Positions 8,160-18,480 of a stretch of DNA of 64,000 nucleotides are shown in pieces. Each line of letters starts with the position of its first letter. Position 1 is the stretch's first letter. Origin of the DNA: Thiobacillus sp. (GTDB taxonomy: Bacteria; Pseudomonadota; Gammaproteobacteria; Burkholderiales; Thiobacillaceae); assembly GCA_030692355.1 (NCBI GenBank), contig JAUYCF010000043.1, positions 1 to 64,000 on the forward strand, read 5' to 3'. Both the position numbers and the translations under genes were made by a program. Under the pieces are notes generated by a model, which was not told the origin of the DNA, did not search any database, and was given only the letters and a program-made list of their open reading frames with translations.

Positions 8160-9374
8160 TCATACCGCCAGTTCGTTGACGCTCAGGATAGCCACCAGAA
8201 TGGACATGATGATGGCGCCGATGAGCAGCCCCAGGCCCAGGATCAACGCGGGTTCGAGCAGGCCGAGGGTGCGTTTGACCGCGGTCTTCACTTCCCGGTC
8301 GAAAACGTCGGCGACCTGGATGAGCATTTCGGACAGCCGCCCGGTTTCCTCGCCGACCATGACCATGTGCACGCCCAGCCTTGGAAAAACCTCGGCTTCC
8401 ATGAGCGGCACGCCAAGGCCCTTGCCTTCGCGCAGCTTGGTCGCCACTTCGTCGAGGCGGTCGGCCATGACGCTGTTGGTCAGGGTTTCCTTGACGATGG
8501 ACAGCGCGGACAACAAAGACACGCCATTGTCGAGCAAGGTTCCCAGGGTGCGGGAAAAACGGGCCATTTCGATCTTGGCCACCAGGTCGCCGATCAGGGG
8601 CAGGGCGAGAAAGCGCTCGTCCCAGCGATAGCGGCTGTCCGGGTCGGCCATCTGGCGCTTGAACAGGGCAGACAAGACCAGGCTGCCACCGATCAGCGCC
8701 CACCACCAGGCCTGGAAGAACTCGCCAGCGCCGACGACGATCTGCGTCGCCAGGGGCAGGGCCTTGCCGGATTCCTCGAACATCTGGGTGAACTGCGGCA
8801 CGACGAAAATCAGCAGCACGACGACCGAAACCACCGCCACCATGACCAGGATGGCCGGGTAGATCAGCGCGGATTTGACGGTTTCCCTGAGATCCTTGGC
8901 TCGCTCCATGAACTCGGTCAGGCGGAGCATGACGACTTCCAGCGCGCCGCCCGCCTCGCCCGCGCGGATCATGTTGAGATAAAAACGGGAGAAGACACCC
9001 TGCTGGGCGTCCAGCGCGGCATACAGGGATGAGCCGCCGCGCACGTCCTGACGAACCTCGCCGAGGATTTCGGCGACCTCGTCGTTGGCCGAAAGATTGA
9101 CCACGATTTCCAGGGCACGGTCGAGCGGCAGGCCGGCACGCAGCAGCGTGGATATCTCGCGCGTCATCATGGCGATTTCGTCCTGGCTCACCCGCGCGCG
9201 TCCGAATCCGCCCAGCCAGCCCCCGCCACTGCCCGCAGTCGCCTCCTCAATCTGGATCGGCATGAAGCCCTGGGCCTGAAGGTGCTCGGCCACCGAATCC
9301 GGCGCGCGCGCCTCCATTTCACCTTCGAGGATGCTCCCCTGCGCGTCTGCCGCCTTGTACTGAAACAGGGGCAT
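8160..9374 (-). CDS. gspF: Type II secretion inner membrane platform protein GspF
   Basis: Polytopic core of the secretion platform, 404 residues. It shows two repeated T2SSF domains: the first cytoplasmic domain at about 70-190, a membrane segment near 170-195, a second domain at about 270-390, and a C-terminal hydrophobic helix. The N terminus MPLFQYKAADAQG and the segment ISTLLRAGLPLDRALEI are classic for GspF/PilC. The start is two bases after the gspE stop. Confidence 0.96.
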   Translation of the reverse strand: MPLFQYKAADAQGSILEGEMEARAPDSVAEHLQAQGFMPIQIEEATAGSGGGWLGGFGRARVSQDEIAMMTREISTLLRAGLPLDRALEIVVNLSANDEVAEILGEVRQDVRGGSSLYAALDAQQGVFSRFYLNMIRAGEAGGALEVVMLRLTEFMERAKDLRETVKSALIYPAILVMVAVVSVVVLLIFVVPQFTQMFEESGKALPLATQIVVGAGEFFQAWWWALIGGSLVLSALFKRQMADPDSRYRWDERFLALPLIGDLVAKIEMARFSRTLGTLLDNGVSLLSALSIVKETLTNSVMADRLDEVATKLREGKGLGVPLMEAEVFPRLGVHMVMVGEETGRLSEMLIQVADVFDREVKTAVKRTLGLLEPALILGLGLLIGAIIMSILVAILSVNELAV

Positions 9375-9376
9375 TC

Positions 9377-11086
9377 TCAGTCTTCCCGTGTCACGCGCAG
9401 CACTTCTTCGAGGGTGATGACCCCGGCAATGACTTTGCGCAGGCCATCCTCATACAGGGTCTGCATGCCCTCTTCGATGGCCTGCCGGCGGATCTCCCCG
9501 GATACGGCATGACGCATGATCAGACTGCGGATCGTATCGGTCATCGGCAGCATTTCCATGATGCCGAGCCGACCGCTGTATCCGGTACCGCCACAAGCCT
9601 CGCAGCCTACGGGCCGGTATAAAACGATAGGCGAATCGCCAGCGAACCGCTTGAGGTCGAACTCCTCCACGACTTCGGGCAGGGGTTCATACGGTTCGCG
9701 GCAGGCCTTGCAAAGCGAACGCACCAGGCGCTGGGCCAGGATGCCGTTCACGGTGGACGTCAGCAGGTAGTCCTCTACTCCCATGTCGAGCAGGCGGTTG
9801 ACCGTGCTGGAGGCATCGTTGGTGTGCAGCGTGGAGATCACCATGTGTCCGGTGAGCGCCGACTGCACCGCGATCTGGGCCGTCTCCAGGTCGCGGATCT
9901 CGCCGATCATGATGACGTCGGGGTCCTGGCGCACGATGGAGCGCAGTGCGTTGGCAAAGGTCAGGCCGATCTGCGGCTTGACCTGAATCTGGTTGATGCC
10001 CTCCATCTGGTATTCCACCGGGTCTTCCACGGTGAGTATCTTGACGTCCGGCTTGTTCAGCAGCTGGAGGGCGGTATAGAGCGTGGTGGTCTTGCCGCTG
10101 CCGGTGGGGCCGGTGACCAGCACGATGCCGTGCGGCTGGGTGAGCGCGTCGAGAAACAGCTTGAGCGTCGCCGGATCGAAACCCAGAGTATCGAAATTGA
10201 GCGGCACGCCGCCCTTGTCCAGCACCCGCATGACCACGCTTTCGCCGTGCATGGTCGGCACGGTGGACACGCGCAGATCGATTTCCTTGTTCTTTGCCCT
10301 CAGCTTGATGCGGCCGTCCTGAGGCAAGCGGCGCTCGGCGATGTCCAGATTGGCCATGATCTTGATGCGCGAGATGACTGCCGCAGACAGCCGGCGCGGC
10401 GGCGATTCCACCTCCTGCATCACGCCATCCACCCGGAAGCGCACGATCAGGCGGCTCTCGAACGGCTCGATATGGATGTCCGAGGCGCGCGCTTCGAGAG
10501 CGCGCTCCATGATCAGGCTGACCACGCGGATAACCGGCGCTTCGCTGGCCAGGTCTTTCAGATGCTGGACGTCGCTGCTCTCTTCCAGGTCGACCGGCCC
10601 TTCGGCCTCGCCGACGATCTGCCCGATGCTGCTGCGGCCCGCGACATAAAGCCGTTCAAAGGCAGCGTCGATCTCACCAGGCAGGCCGAGCAGAACGGTG
10701 ATCTCCCGCCCGGTAACCAAATGGAACGCATGGATGACATAGCGGTCGAGCGGGTCGGCCATCGCCAGCACCAAATGATCGGCATCCTCGCGCACGGGCA
10801 GGGCACGGGCTTCCTGGAGGAACCGGGTCGACACCCGCTCCTCGAAGACCGGCAAGGCCGGGTAGTCCCCGGCCGTGGCCAGGGGGATGCCAAGCTGGTC
10901 CGACAACGCCTGGTACAAAACCTTCTCGGCGACCCAGCCCTGTCTGGCCAGAATTGCGCCAAGCCGCTCCGAGCCACCCGCATCTTTCTGCAGCTTGAGC
11001 GCGGCCAGCAAGTTTGTCCGCTCCAGCGCCCCCCGCCCGATCAGGATTTCACCGATGAGTTTTTTTGACAAAACAGGTCGTCTCAC
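9377..11086 (-). CDS. gspE: Type II secretion ATPase GspE
   Basis: Cytoplasmic hexameric ATPase that powers pseudopilus assembly, 569 residues. The N1 domain lies at about 1-150 and the catalytic domain follows. Walker A is GPTGSGKT at about 326-333, the Walker B region is DPDVIMIGEIRD, the Asp-box region is RASDIHIEP, and the His box is GHMVISTLHTNDA. Two Cys pairs (CKAC and CEAC) form the zinc-binding module typical of GspE. The first codon is GTG and no clear Shine-Dalgarno sequence is visible, so the start is less certain. It is the first gene of the operon, divergent from the esterase gene at 11239. Confidence 0.96.
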   Translation of the reverse strand: MRRPVLSKKLIGEILIGRGALERTNLLAALKLQKDAGGSERLGAILARQGWVAEKVLYQALSDQLGIPLATAGDYPALPVFEERVSTRFLQEARALPVREDADHLVLAMADPLDRYVIHAFHLVTGREITVLLGLPGEIDAAFERLYVAGRSSIGQIVGEAEGPVDLEESSDVQHLKDLASEAPVIRVVSLIMERALEARASDIHIEPFESRLIVRFRVDGVMQEVESPPRRLSAAVISRIKIMANLDIAERRLPQDGRIKLRAKNKEIDLRVSTVPTMHGESVVMRVLDKGGVPLNFDTLGFDPATLKLFLDALTQPHGIVLVTGPTGSGKTTTLYTALQLLNKPDVKILTVEDPVEYQMEGINQIQVKPQIGLTFANALRSIVRQDPDVIMIGEIRDLETAQIAVQSALTGHMVISTLHTNDASSTVNRLLDMGVEDYLLTSTVNGILAQRLVRSLCKACREPYEPLPEVVEEFDLKRFAGDSPIVLYRPVGCEACGGTGYSGRLGIMEMLPMTDTIRSLIMRHAVSGEIRRQAIEEGMQTLYEDGLRKVIAGVITLEEVLRVTRED

Positions 11087-11238
11087 AACTAAAGGACATC
11101 ATTGTATTTCATCCGCCCAAAAATACGGCGGGCACCGGGCGGGGAGTCTTGACCGCTTGCCCCGTTCAGCGCCCCGAATGAAATCAATCGCAACAGCCAA
11201 ATTTCTGGAATCCCCCCTGCCCCCGGTAAAATTCCGGG

Positions 11239-11796
11239 ATGATTGTCTATCTCCACGGCTTTAATTCCTCCCCCGCGTCCGGCAAGGCCCGCCAGCTCGG
11301 CGAGCATATGGCCCGCATCGGCCGGCTGGCGGACTACTATTGCCCGACGCTGCCCAACAGCCCGCGCGACGCCATCGCACTCGCCGAGGCCGAACTGGAG
11401 CGACGACGCCCCGAATCGGTCACCCTGATCGGCAGTTCGCTGGGCGGCTTCTACGCCACCTATCTGGCGGAAAAGCACGGCTGGAAGGCGGTGCTGGTGA
11501 ACCCGGCGGCGCACGCCCATAAACTGCTGCGCACCGCGCTCGGCCCACAGACCAACTGGCACACCGGCGAGTCGTGGGTGCTCACCGAGGCGCATCTGAA
11601 CGAACTCGCGGCGCTGGATGTCGAAGCCATCACCCGCCCCGAACGCTATCTGCTGCTGGCGCAGACCGGCGACGAGGTGCTCGATTATCGCGATGCGGCG
11701 GCCTACTACGCGGGAGCCACGCAGATCATCGAAGAAGGCGGCGACCACGGCTTTTCCGGGTTCGAGCGCCACTACCAAACCATTCTGGATTTCTGA
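11239..11796 (+). CDS. YqiA/YcfP-type alpha/beta-fold esterase
   Basis: A small 185-residue alpha/beta hydrolase. It opens with the HGFNSSP oxyanion-side loop, has the nucleophile elbow GSSLGG at about 66-71, and ends with GGDHGFSGFE, which supplies the catalytic histidine. These features match the YqiA family of short-chain esterases. The physiological substrate is unknown. Its stop overlaps the next ATG by one base (TGATG), so it is translated together with the RNB exoribonuclease. Confidence 0.85.
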   Translation: MIVYLHGFNSSPASGKARQLGEHMARIGRLADYYCPTLPNSPRDAIALAEAELERRRPESVTLIGSSLGGFYATYLAEKHGWKAVLVNPAAHAHKLLRTALGPQTNWHTGESWVLTEAHLNELAALDVEAITRPERYLLLAQTGDEVLDYRDAAAYYAGATQIIEEGGDHGFSGFERHYQTILDF

Positions 11797-13661
11797 TGCA
11801 CCTTATTTTCGAAGAAGACGGCCATTTCAAGGCCGGTTCCATCCTGTCCGAAACCGATGCCACGGCGCAGGTGGAAACCGCCTCGGGCAAGCGCAGCAAG
11901 ATCAAGGCGGCCAATATCCTGCTGCGTTTCGCCGCGCCGGCGCCGACCGAGACGATGGGCGAAGCGGAAACGCTGGCGGCGGAGCTCGATGCCGACTTCC
12001 TGTGGGAGGCGGCGGGCGCCGACGAGTTCGGCTTCGAGCATCTGGCGCAGGAATATTACGGCCACGCGCCGACACCGCCGGAGTCGTTGGCGCTGCTGCT
12101 GAAGCTGCACGGCTCGCCGATCCATTTCCACAAAAGAGGCAAGGGCCGCTACCGTCCGGCGCCGGCCGAGACGCTGGCGGCGGCCAAGGCCGGGGTGGAG
12201 AAAAAGCGGCTGACGGCGGAGCGGCAGGCGCATCTGGCGGCGGAACTGGCGGCCTTCCGGCTGCCCGGGGAATACGCCTCGCTGATCCCGCGCATCCTCA
12301 TCGCGCCGGACAAGAACACGCTCGAATACAAGGCGCTGGAAGACGCGGCGGCGGCCACCGGGCTGTCGCCGCTGCGCCTGATCGAACGCTGCGGCGCGAT
12401 TCCGTCGACGCTCGACTTCCACCTGGCGAGCTTCCTGCTGGAATACTTTCCGCGCGGCACCGGCTTTGCCGAAGTCACCGAGCCCACCGACCCGCCCGAG
12501 CTGCCGAGAAGCGCGGTGCGCGCCTTCTCGATGGACGACGAGGCGACCACCGAGATCGACGATGCGCTGTCGGTCGAGTGGCGCGACGACGGCAGCATCC
12601 GCGTCGGCATCCATATCGCCGCGCCGGCGCTCGGCATCGCGCCGGGCTCCGAACTCGACAAGGTGGCGCGCGAGCGGCTGTCGACCGTGTACTACCCCGG
12701 CAGCAAGATCACCATGCTGCCGGAGGCGCTGATCCACCACTACACGCTGGGCGAAACCCACGACTGTCCGGCGCTGTCGCTGTATCTGGACGTGGCGCCC
12801 GACCTGCGCGTGCTCGGCACCGAATCCAGGCTCGAAATGGTGCACATCGCCGACAACCTGCGCCACGAGACGCTGGAAGCGCTGTTCAACGACGACACCC
12901 TGCGCAACCCGGCGGTTCCCGATTACCCCTACCGCCGCGAGCTCGAATGGCTCAGGGACTTCGCCGCCACCCTGGAAGCCGGGCGCGGCAAGACCGACAC
13001 GGTCGACCGCGTCGATTACAACTTCAAGGTCGACGGCGAGCGCATCCGCATCGTGCCGCGCAAGCGCGGCAGCCCGATCGACAAGGTGGTTTCCGAGCTG
13101 ATGATCTTTGCCAACGCGCATTGGGGCGGCTGGCTGGCGGAGAACCGCGTGCCCGGTATTTATCGCGCGCAGTCCAACGGCAAGACGCGCATGACCACCG
13201 CGCCCGACCCGCACGTCGGCCTCGGCGTCGATCAGTATGCGTGGTCGTCGTCGCCGCTGCGGCGCTACGTCGATCTGGTCAACCAGCGCCAGCTGATTTC
13301 ATTGGTGCAGGGCAGCGACCCGGTGTATCCGCCGCGCAGCGAGCAGCTGTTTTCGGTGGTGCGCGAATTCGAGCTGGCGTACGACGCCTACAACGAGTTC
13401 CAGCGGCGGCTGGAGCGCTACTGGATGTTGCGCTGGATGTTGCAGGAAAACATCCACGAGCTCACCGCCAGTGTCATCCGCGAAGACCTGGTGCGCTTCG
13501 ACAGCCTGCCGCTGGTGACGCGCGCGCCGTCGGTATTGGGTGCCGCGCCGGGCGCCAGGGTGCGGCTGGCGATTTCCAGCATCGATCTGCTCGACATCAA
13601 CTTTCACGCCGAGCTCATGGAAACGCTGACGCCGCCTGACAGCAGCGCCGCCCTTCCGTAA
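11796..13661 (+). CDS. RNB-domain 3'-5' exoribonuclease (RNase II/R family)
   Basis: A processive 3'-5' exoribonuclease homologue of about 621 residues. The RNB catalytic motif is at about 245-262 (SMDDEATTEIDDALSVE), with the clustered aspartates that bind magnesium. A second signature, SSPLRRYVDLVNQ, appears near residue 487. The protein is shorter than E. coli RNase R and shows no obvious long basic C-terminal tail, so it belongs to a compact RNase II-like branch. The frame is open upstream to 11574, but ATG 11796 is chosen because it begins the protein-like sequence and is coupled to the esterase stop. Confidence 0.9.
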   Translation: MHLIFEEDGHFKAGSILSETDATAQVETASGKRSKIKAANILLRFAAPAPTETMGEAETLAAELDADFLWEAAGADEFGFEHLAQEYYGHAPTPPESLALLLKLHGSPIHFHKRGKGRYRPAPAETLAAAKAGVEKKRLTAERQAHLAAELAAFRLPGEYASLIPRILIAPDKNTLEYKALEDAAAATGLSPLRLIERCGAIPSTLDFHLASFLLEYFPRGTGFAEVTEPTDPPELPRSAVRAFSMDDEATTEIDDALSVEWRDDGSIRVGIHIAAPALGIAPGSELDKVARERLSTVYYPGSKITMLPEALIHHYTLGETHDCPALSLYLDVAPDLRVLGTESRLEMVHIADNLRHETLEALFNDDTLRNPAVPDYPYRRELEWLRDFAATLEAGRGKTDTVDRVDYNFKVDGERIRIVPRKRGSPIDKVVSELMIFANAHWGGWLAENRVPGIYRAQSNGKTRMTTAPDPHVGLGVDQYAWSSSPLRRYVDLVNQRQLISLVQGSDPVYPPRSEQLFSVVREFELAYDAYNEFQRRLERYWMLRWMLQENIHELTASVIREDLVRFDSLPLVTRAPSVLGAAPGARVRLAISSIDLLDINFHAELMETLTPPDSSAALP

Positions 13662-13690
13662 AATCAGGCCTGCCCCAACTCCCGGTTTCC

Positions 13691-14581
13691 ATGGTGTCTG
13701 TCCAGACTCTTCCCCTCGCCGAGCCGTCCAAGCAAGGCACCCGCATGGCGCTGGCCCTGCTGGCGTCGGCGGCGGTGCACGGCATGATGCTGTCAACCCA
13801 GTTTGTGCAGGTCAACCCGCGCCTGTTCGAGGATCCCAACCTGCCGATGGAGGTGGTGCTGGTTAACGCCAAAACCGCGGAGGCGCCGCTCAATCCAGAC
13901 GCCCTGGCGCAGGTGAGTCTGGCCGGCGGCGGCAATACCGATGAAGACCGGCGACTGAAGAGCCCGCTGCCCGCCAGCAGCGAAACCCGGAGCGGCAGCG
14001 AGGAAACCGCCCTGCAGGCGCGGGTGGCCGAACTGGAACAGCAGGCCAAAACCCTGTTGACCCAGTTGCAGCCCAACGGCCAGCTGCAGGAGCGTCCGCA
14101 GGCCGCGCCGCCCGCGCCGGTTCAGCCCGCCATCGACGCCAGCCAGCTCAACCTGCAGGCGCGCGAAATGGCGCAGTTGCAGGCGCGCATCTCGCAGCAG
14201 TGGGACGCATACCAGAAGCGCCCCAAGCGCGCCTTTGTCGGAGCCAACGTCAAGGAATACGCATTTGCGCGCTACGTCGAGGACTGGGTCACCAAGGTCG
14301 AACGCGTCGGCAACGTCAACTACCCCGAAGCCGCGCGCCGCCAGGGCCTGTACGGCAGCCTCAGGTTGACCGTGTCGATCCACGCCGATGGCCGCATCGA
14401 AAAGGTCGATATCGATCGCTCGTCCGACTCCAAGATCCTGGACGCCGCGGCGATCCGGATCGTCGAACTCGCCGCGCCCTACGCGCGCTTCCCCGACGAC
14501 ATGCGGGAAAAGGCCGATATCCTGTCGATCACCCGTACCTGGACCTTCACCCGCTCGGATCAGCTCGTCGGCACTGATTGA
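13691..14581 (+). CDS. TonB family protein
   Basis: Energy-transducing TonB-like protein of 296 residues. One N-terminal membrane anchor lies at about 17-36. A Gln/Ala/Pro-rich periplasmic linker with a coiled segment (VAELEQQAKTLL) follows. A C-terminal TonB domain covers about 195-290, including NYPEAARRQGLYGSLRLTV. TonB normally couples the ExbB/ExbD proton channel to outer-membrane receptors, but neither partner is in the window. It could instead serve a dedicated envelope system. A terminator follows it. Confidence 0.85.
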   Translation: MVSVQTLPLAEPSKQGTRMALALLASAAVHGMMLSTQFVQVNPRLFEDPNLPMEVVLVNAKTAEAPLNPDALAQVSLAGGGNTDEDRRLKSPLPASSETRSGSEETALQARVAELEQQAKTLLTQLQPNGQLQERPQAAPPAPVQPAIDASQLNLQAREMAQLQARISQQWDAYQKRPKRAFVGANVKEYAFARYVEDWVTKVERVGNVNYPEAARRQGLYGSLRLTVSIHADGRIEKVDIDRSSDSKILDAAAIRIVELAAPYARFPDDMREKADILSITRTWTFTRSDQLVGTD

Positions 14582-14625
14582 TTCCGCCAGCCAGCGCCGT
14601 GGGTTATATGCCCGGCCACGCTGCT

Positions 14626-14648
14626 CCCGCCGCCAGCGGGTTTTTTTT
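14626..14648 (+). terminator. Rho-independent terminator after the TonB-like gene
   Basis: Stem CCCGC / GCGGG at 14626-14640 with a five-base loop, followed by eight T residues. It sits about 45 bases after the TonB-like stop codon and ahead of fbp. Confidence 0.85.
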
Positions 14649-14759
14649 GCCACCCCCTCATTGCCCGGCCGGTTCCGCAGAGAAATATTGTTTTCCCGGC
14701 GTGATAAAATACTCTATTGATGCCATATATTTTTTTAATCAAGCTCCTGGAGATTTGTC

Positions 14760-15773
14760 ATGCATACCGGCACCACCCTTACCCAGTTCATCATTGAAGA
14801 GCAGCGCCGCACCGCCGGCGCCACCGGCGATTTCACCTCGCTCCTGAACGACGTCGTCATCGCCTGCAAGGCGATTTCCAACGTCGTCAACAAGGGCGCG
14901 CTGCTGGGCGTGATGGGCTCGCTGGATTCCGAGAACGTGCAGGGCGAAACACAGAAGAAGCTCGACGTCATCACCAACGACATCATGATCCGCTCCAACG
15001 AGTGGGCGGGCCACCTGGCCGGCATGGCGTCCGAGGAAATGGATGACGTGTATTCGATCCCCGGCCGGTATCCGCTTGGCAAGTACCTGCTGGTGTTCGA
15101 TCCGCTCGACGGCTCGTCCAACGTCGATGTCAACATTTCGGTCGGCACCATTTTCTCGATCCTGAAGGCCCCGGTTGCCGGTCGCGCTGCCAAAACCGAG
15201 GACTTCCTGCAGCCCGGCACCAGGCAGGTGTGCGCCGGCTACGCGATCTACGGTTCCTCGACCATGCTGGTGCTGACCTTCGGCCACGGCACCAATGGCT
15301 TCACGCTCGACCGCGACGTCGGCGAATTCGTGCTGACCCACCCGAACATGACCATCCCCACTGAAACCCGCGAGTTCGCGATCAACGCGTCCAACATGCG
15401 TTTCTGGGAAAAACCGGTGCAACGCTACGTCGACGAATGCCTGGCCGGCAAGACTGGCCCGCGCGGCAAGGACTTCAACATGCGCTGGGTCGCCTCGATG
15501 GTCGCCGAGGTGCACCGCATCCTCACCCGCGGCGGCATCTTCATGTACCCCAAGGACACCAAGGATCCCACCAAGGCCGGCAAGCTGCGCCTGCTGTATG
15601 AAGCCAACCCGATGGCCTTCATCGTCGAACAGGCCGGCGGCGGCGCCACCACCGGGCGCGAACGCATTCTCGATCTGGTCCCCGAAGGCCTGCACCAGCG
15701 CGTGCCGGTGATTCTCGGCTCCAGGACCGAAGTGGACGCCGTGACGGGCTACCACCACGAAAAGGCCGCCTGA
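14760..15773 (+). CDS. fbp: Fructose-1,6-bisphosphatase class I
   Basis: Hydrolyses fructose 1,6-bisphosphate to fructose 6-phosphate, a step shared by gluconeogenesis and the Calvin cycle. The 337-residue protein carries the metal-binding motif [11 protein letters not shown] at about 113-123 and the substrate loop [10 protein letters not shown] clear Shine-Dalgarno GGAG lies eight bases before the ATG. The upstream 110 bases are AT-rich for this genome and probably hold the promoter. The gene stands alone between two terminators. Confidence 0.97.
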   Translation: MHTGTTLTQFIIEEQRRTAGATGDFTSLLNDVVIACKAISNVVNKGALLGVMGSLDSENVQGETQKKLDVITNDIMIRSNEWAGHLAGMASEEMDDVYSIPGRYPLGKYLLVFDPLDGSSNVDVNISVGTIFSILKAPVAGRAAKTEDFLQPGTRQVCAGYAIYGSSTMLVLTFGHGTNGFTLDRDVGEFVLTHPNMTIPTETREFAINASNMRFWEKPVQRYVDECLAGKTGPRGKDFNMRWVASMVAEVHRILTRGGIFMYPKDTKDPTKAGKLRLLYEANPMAFIVEQAGGGATTGRERILDLVPEGLHQRVPVILGSRTEVDAVTGYHHEKAA

Positions 15774-15800
15774 GCGGTTTCGGATTGAAATGACGAATTG

Positions 15801-15827
15801 AAAAAGCCGGGCATCGCCCGGCTTTTT
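15801..15827. terminator. Bidirectional terminator between fbp and the GGDEF-EAL gene
   Basis: AAAAAGCCGGGC, a short loop, then GCCCGGCTTTTT forms an 8 bp-plus stem with A/T tracts on both sides. It serves convergent fbp and the minus-strand gene ending at 15845. Confidence 0.9.
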
Positions 15828-15844
15828 CAATGGTTCAGACGGGG

Positions 15845-17959
15845 CTATGCAACCGCCCGGAGCAGGCCTTCGCGCATCAGCCTGATGCATTCGTCCGGCG
15901 GCAACGGACGGCTGAACAGATAGCCCTGGACCTGGTCGCAATGGTTGGCGCGCAGATACGCCAGCTGCGCCTCGGTTTCGACGCCTTCCGCCACCACGGT
16001 CAGGCCGAGGCTGCCGGCCAGCGCAATGATGGTGCGCACGATGGCGGTATCGTTGTCGTCGCCCGGAATGTCATTGATGAACGAGCGGTCGATTTTCAGG
16101 CAGTGAATGGAAAAGCTTTTCAGATAGCTCAAGGACGAATAGCCGGTGCCGAAGTCGTCCACCGCGATGCGGATGCCCAGTCGCTCCAGTTCCGCCAGCA
16201 CGGCAGTGGCGGAAACCAGATTGTCCATGATGGATGATTCGGTGATTTCCAGTTCGAGATTGCCCGGCGCAAGTCCGGTGTCGCGGAGCGCGATGCTGAT
16301 TTCCTCGACCAGATCGGTCTGCCGGAACTGCCGTGTCGACAGGTTGACCGCCATGCTGCCGGCCGCCAATCCTTGATCCTGCCACACGCGCATCTGGCGG
16401 CAGGCCTCGCGCAGCACCCAGTCGCCAATCGGCAGGATCAGCCCGCTCTGTTCGGCGACCGGGATGAATTCCTCCGGGCTGACCGCACCCAGTTCCGGCG
16501 ACTGCCAGCGCAGCAGCGCCTCCCAGCCCACCAGGCGGCCCGACCGGATCTCCAGCTTGGGCTGATAATGCAGCGCCAACTCCTTGCGCACCAGGGCATG
16601 CTTCAGACGCGCCTCCAGCAACACGCGGCGCTGGATTTCCTCGGACAGGTCCCGGCTGAATACCGTGAGGCAGTTGCGCCCGGCCGATTTTGCGCGGTGC
16701 AGGGCAAGGTCGACATAGCGCATCAGGACGCTGGCCGACTCGCCATCCGTCGGGTAGGCGACGATGCCGAGACTGGCGCTGATTCCCAGACGGTCGTTGC
16801 CGATGTCAAACTCCCGGGTCATGGTCTGCAGCAGATTCTGGCCCACCTGTTTTGCCTGTTCGATGGATGTATTTTCCAGCAGGATCACGAACTCGTCGCC
16901 GCTGAAGCGGGCCATGAACGCAGCCTCCGGCAGACTGGCACGGATGCGCCCGGCGACGGCGACCAGCAGCAGGTCGCCGTGCTCGTGGCCCAGCGTGTCG
17001 TTCACATTCTGGAAGTGGTCCAGGTCCAGCAGCAGCACGGCGCAGGGCGCCTCCGGCCGGGCGCGCGCCACCGCCAGGTTGAGCCTGTCGTTGAACGCCG
17101 CGCGGTTCGGCAGACCGGTCAGGTCATCGTGGCTGAGTATGTGCTGCATCTGGCGAAACGGCCGGCTCACTGCCTCGGCATAGATCGCGCGGTAGAGAAA
17201 ATAGTAGGCAAATACCTTGTACAAATGGCCCAGCAGGTTGGCCATGCTGGTGACGTCCACATACACGATGAAGAACAGTTCGCCCGCCGCCAGCAGCAGC
17301 AGGGCCAGCATCAGGCTCTCGATATCGCAGTTGGTGATCCGTTGACGGCGCAGGTACAACAGGGCGGCTATCGCCAGGTAAAAGCCGAACACCAGCCATT
17401 CAAGGGTGATTTTGAGCGGGGTCTGGCCTTGGCCGGTCACGTACATCGCCGGCACGCCGTGCGGTGACGCCAGAAGCCCGTAAGAAAGCGCCCCCGCCAC
17501 GAACAGAACCCCGATCCAGGCGTGGCGGCGAAGCGGGAAACGTGCGACAGGGGCTTCCGGCAGCAGCACATACGCCAGCAGGCCGATCCCGGCGGCGAAG
17601 CGGCCGCACAGCCAGAACAGGATCGACTTGTGGGGGCTGTTGGGGCTGATCAGGTCCGGCATCCCCAGGTAGGACAGGAAATGCAGGATGTCGAACAGTG
17701 CCACCGCCAGAAACGCGCAGCCCAGCACCATGGAGCGGACCGAGCGCACGGTTTCCTGCACGCCATGGCCGGTGAAGAAGATCAGCGCCGCAACGATGAT
17801 GGCGAATATTTCCATCATCGAATGCGCCGCCAGGAAAGTCGGGGCCGAAATCGCCAGCTGATTGGCCGTCACGGCCTGCCACAGCAACAACGGAATACTC
17901 GCGGCCAGCAAGAGTACCCCTGCGCGGCGGTGGGCTTTATATTCCTGCAGTCGAATCAA
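15845..17959 (-). CDS. MASE3-type membrane sensor with GGDEF and EAL domains
   Basis: A cyclic-di-GMP turnover protein of 704 residues. Seven or eight membrane helices at about 12-265 resemble the MASE3 sensor. The diguanylate cyclase domain (about 270-435) has the active-site variant SGDEF and no RxxD inhibition site in the usual position. The EAL phosphodiesterase domain (about 445-700) keeps the EAL core in [18 protein letters not shown] and LKIDRSF. Both activities are possible, and intact EAL motifs favour phosphodiesterase activity. It is transcribed alone. Confidence 0.9.
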   Translation of the reverse strand: MIRLQEYKAHRRAGVLLLAASIPLLLWQAVTANQLAISAPTFLAAHSMMEIFAIIVAALIFFTGHGVQETVRSVRSMVLGCAFLAVALFDILHFLSYLGMPDLISPNSPHKSILFWLCGRFAAGIGLLAYVLLPEAPVARFPLRRHAWIGVLFVAGALSYGLLASPHGVPAMYVTGQGQTPLKITLEWLVFGFYLAIAALLYLRRQRITNCDIESLMLALLLLAAGELFFIVYVDVTSMANLLGHLYKVFAYYFLYRAIYAEAVSRPFRQMQHILSHDDLTGLPNRAAFNDRLNLAVARARPEAPCAVLLLDLDHFQNVNDTLGHEHGDLLLVAVAGRIRASLPEAAFMARFSGDEFVILLENTSIEQAKQVGQNLLQTMTREFDIGNDRLGISASLGIVAYPTDGESASVLMRYVDLALHRAKSAGRNCLTVFSRDLSEEIQRRVLLEARLKHALVRKELALHYQPKLEIRSGRLVGWEALLRWQSPELGAVSPEEFIPVAEQSGLILPIGDWVLREACRQMRVWQDQGLAAGSMAVNLSTRQFRQTDLVEEISIALRDTGLAPGNLELEITESSIMDNLVSATAVLAELERLGIRIAVDDFGTGYSSLSYLKSFSIHCLKIDRSFINDIPGDDNDTAIVRTIIALAGSLGLTVVAEGVETEAQLAYLRANHCDQVQGYLFSRPLPPDECIRLMREGLLRAVA

Positions 17960-18093
17960 GAAAACAGTCCTCGCCAGCGTGGCGGAGAGGTAATAACCAT
18001 ACTCCGCGTATATAAGTATACATACGTAGTATTTCGAGTTTGAGAGCCAAGGTCAACGGTTTTCAAGCGGGCTCGCCCACGCCAATGCCCGTG

Positions 18094-18441
18094 TCACCCG
18101 CCCGAAAAGAGGGCGAACAGCGAAACGCCGATGGCGAGAAGCGCCAGCGCAACGGCCACCCCGCACAGGACGGTCACGCGCCTGAAACGCGACTCTGCGA
18201 CTGCCGCGGCCTGCTCGAGCGCGGTCACCGTTTTCTGCAGCTGTTCGGCCAGTTCCTTGACGTGCAGCGCATTCTGCGAAGCCGCCGACTGCAGCTCGGT
18301 AATCTGCTTCTGCAACACGCCGGACTGGGCTGCAGCCGCCTCGTTGCTTTTGCGCGTGGTAAACACCGGCAACGCCGACGTCACGATGGGGGTAACGAAA
18401 GGCAGAATTGCCTTGACCGCGGGAATCAACCATGCCGCCAT
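18094..18441 (-). CDS. Small coiled-coil membrane protein of unknown function
   Basis: A 115-residue hypothetical protein. A hydrophobic N-terminal helix (about 4-30) is followed by a central coiled coil rich in Gln, Glu and Leu (about 38-82) and a C-terminal membrane helix (about 88-112). No enzyme motif was seen. It sits between the GGDEF-EAL gene and the photolyase on the same strand, but gaps of 134 and 39 bases do not prove an operon. An ATG preceded by AAGGAGG supports the start. Confidence 0.6.
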   Translation of the reverse strand: MAAWLIPAVKAILPFVTPIVTSALPVFTTRKSNEAAAAQSGVLQKQITELQSAASQNALHVKELAEQLQKTVTALEQAAAVAESRFRRVTVLCGVAVALALLAIGVSLFALFSGG

Positions 18442-18480
18442 GAAACCTCCTTGTCTGGATGCGGCATCACGCCGCGAACG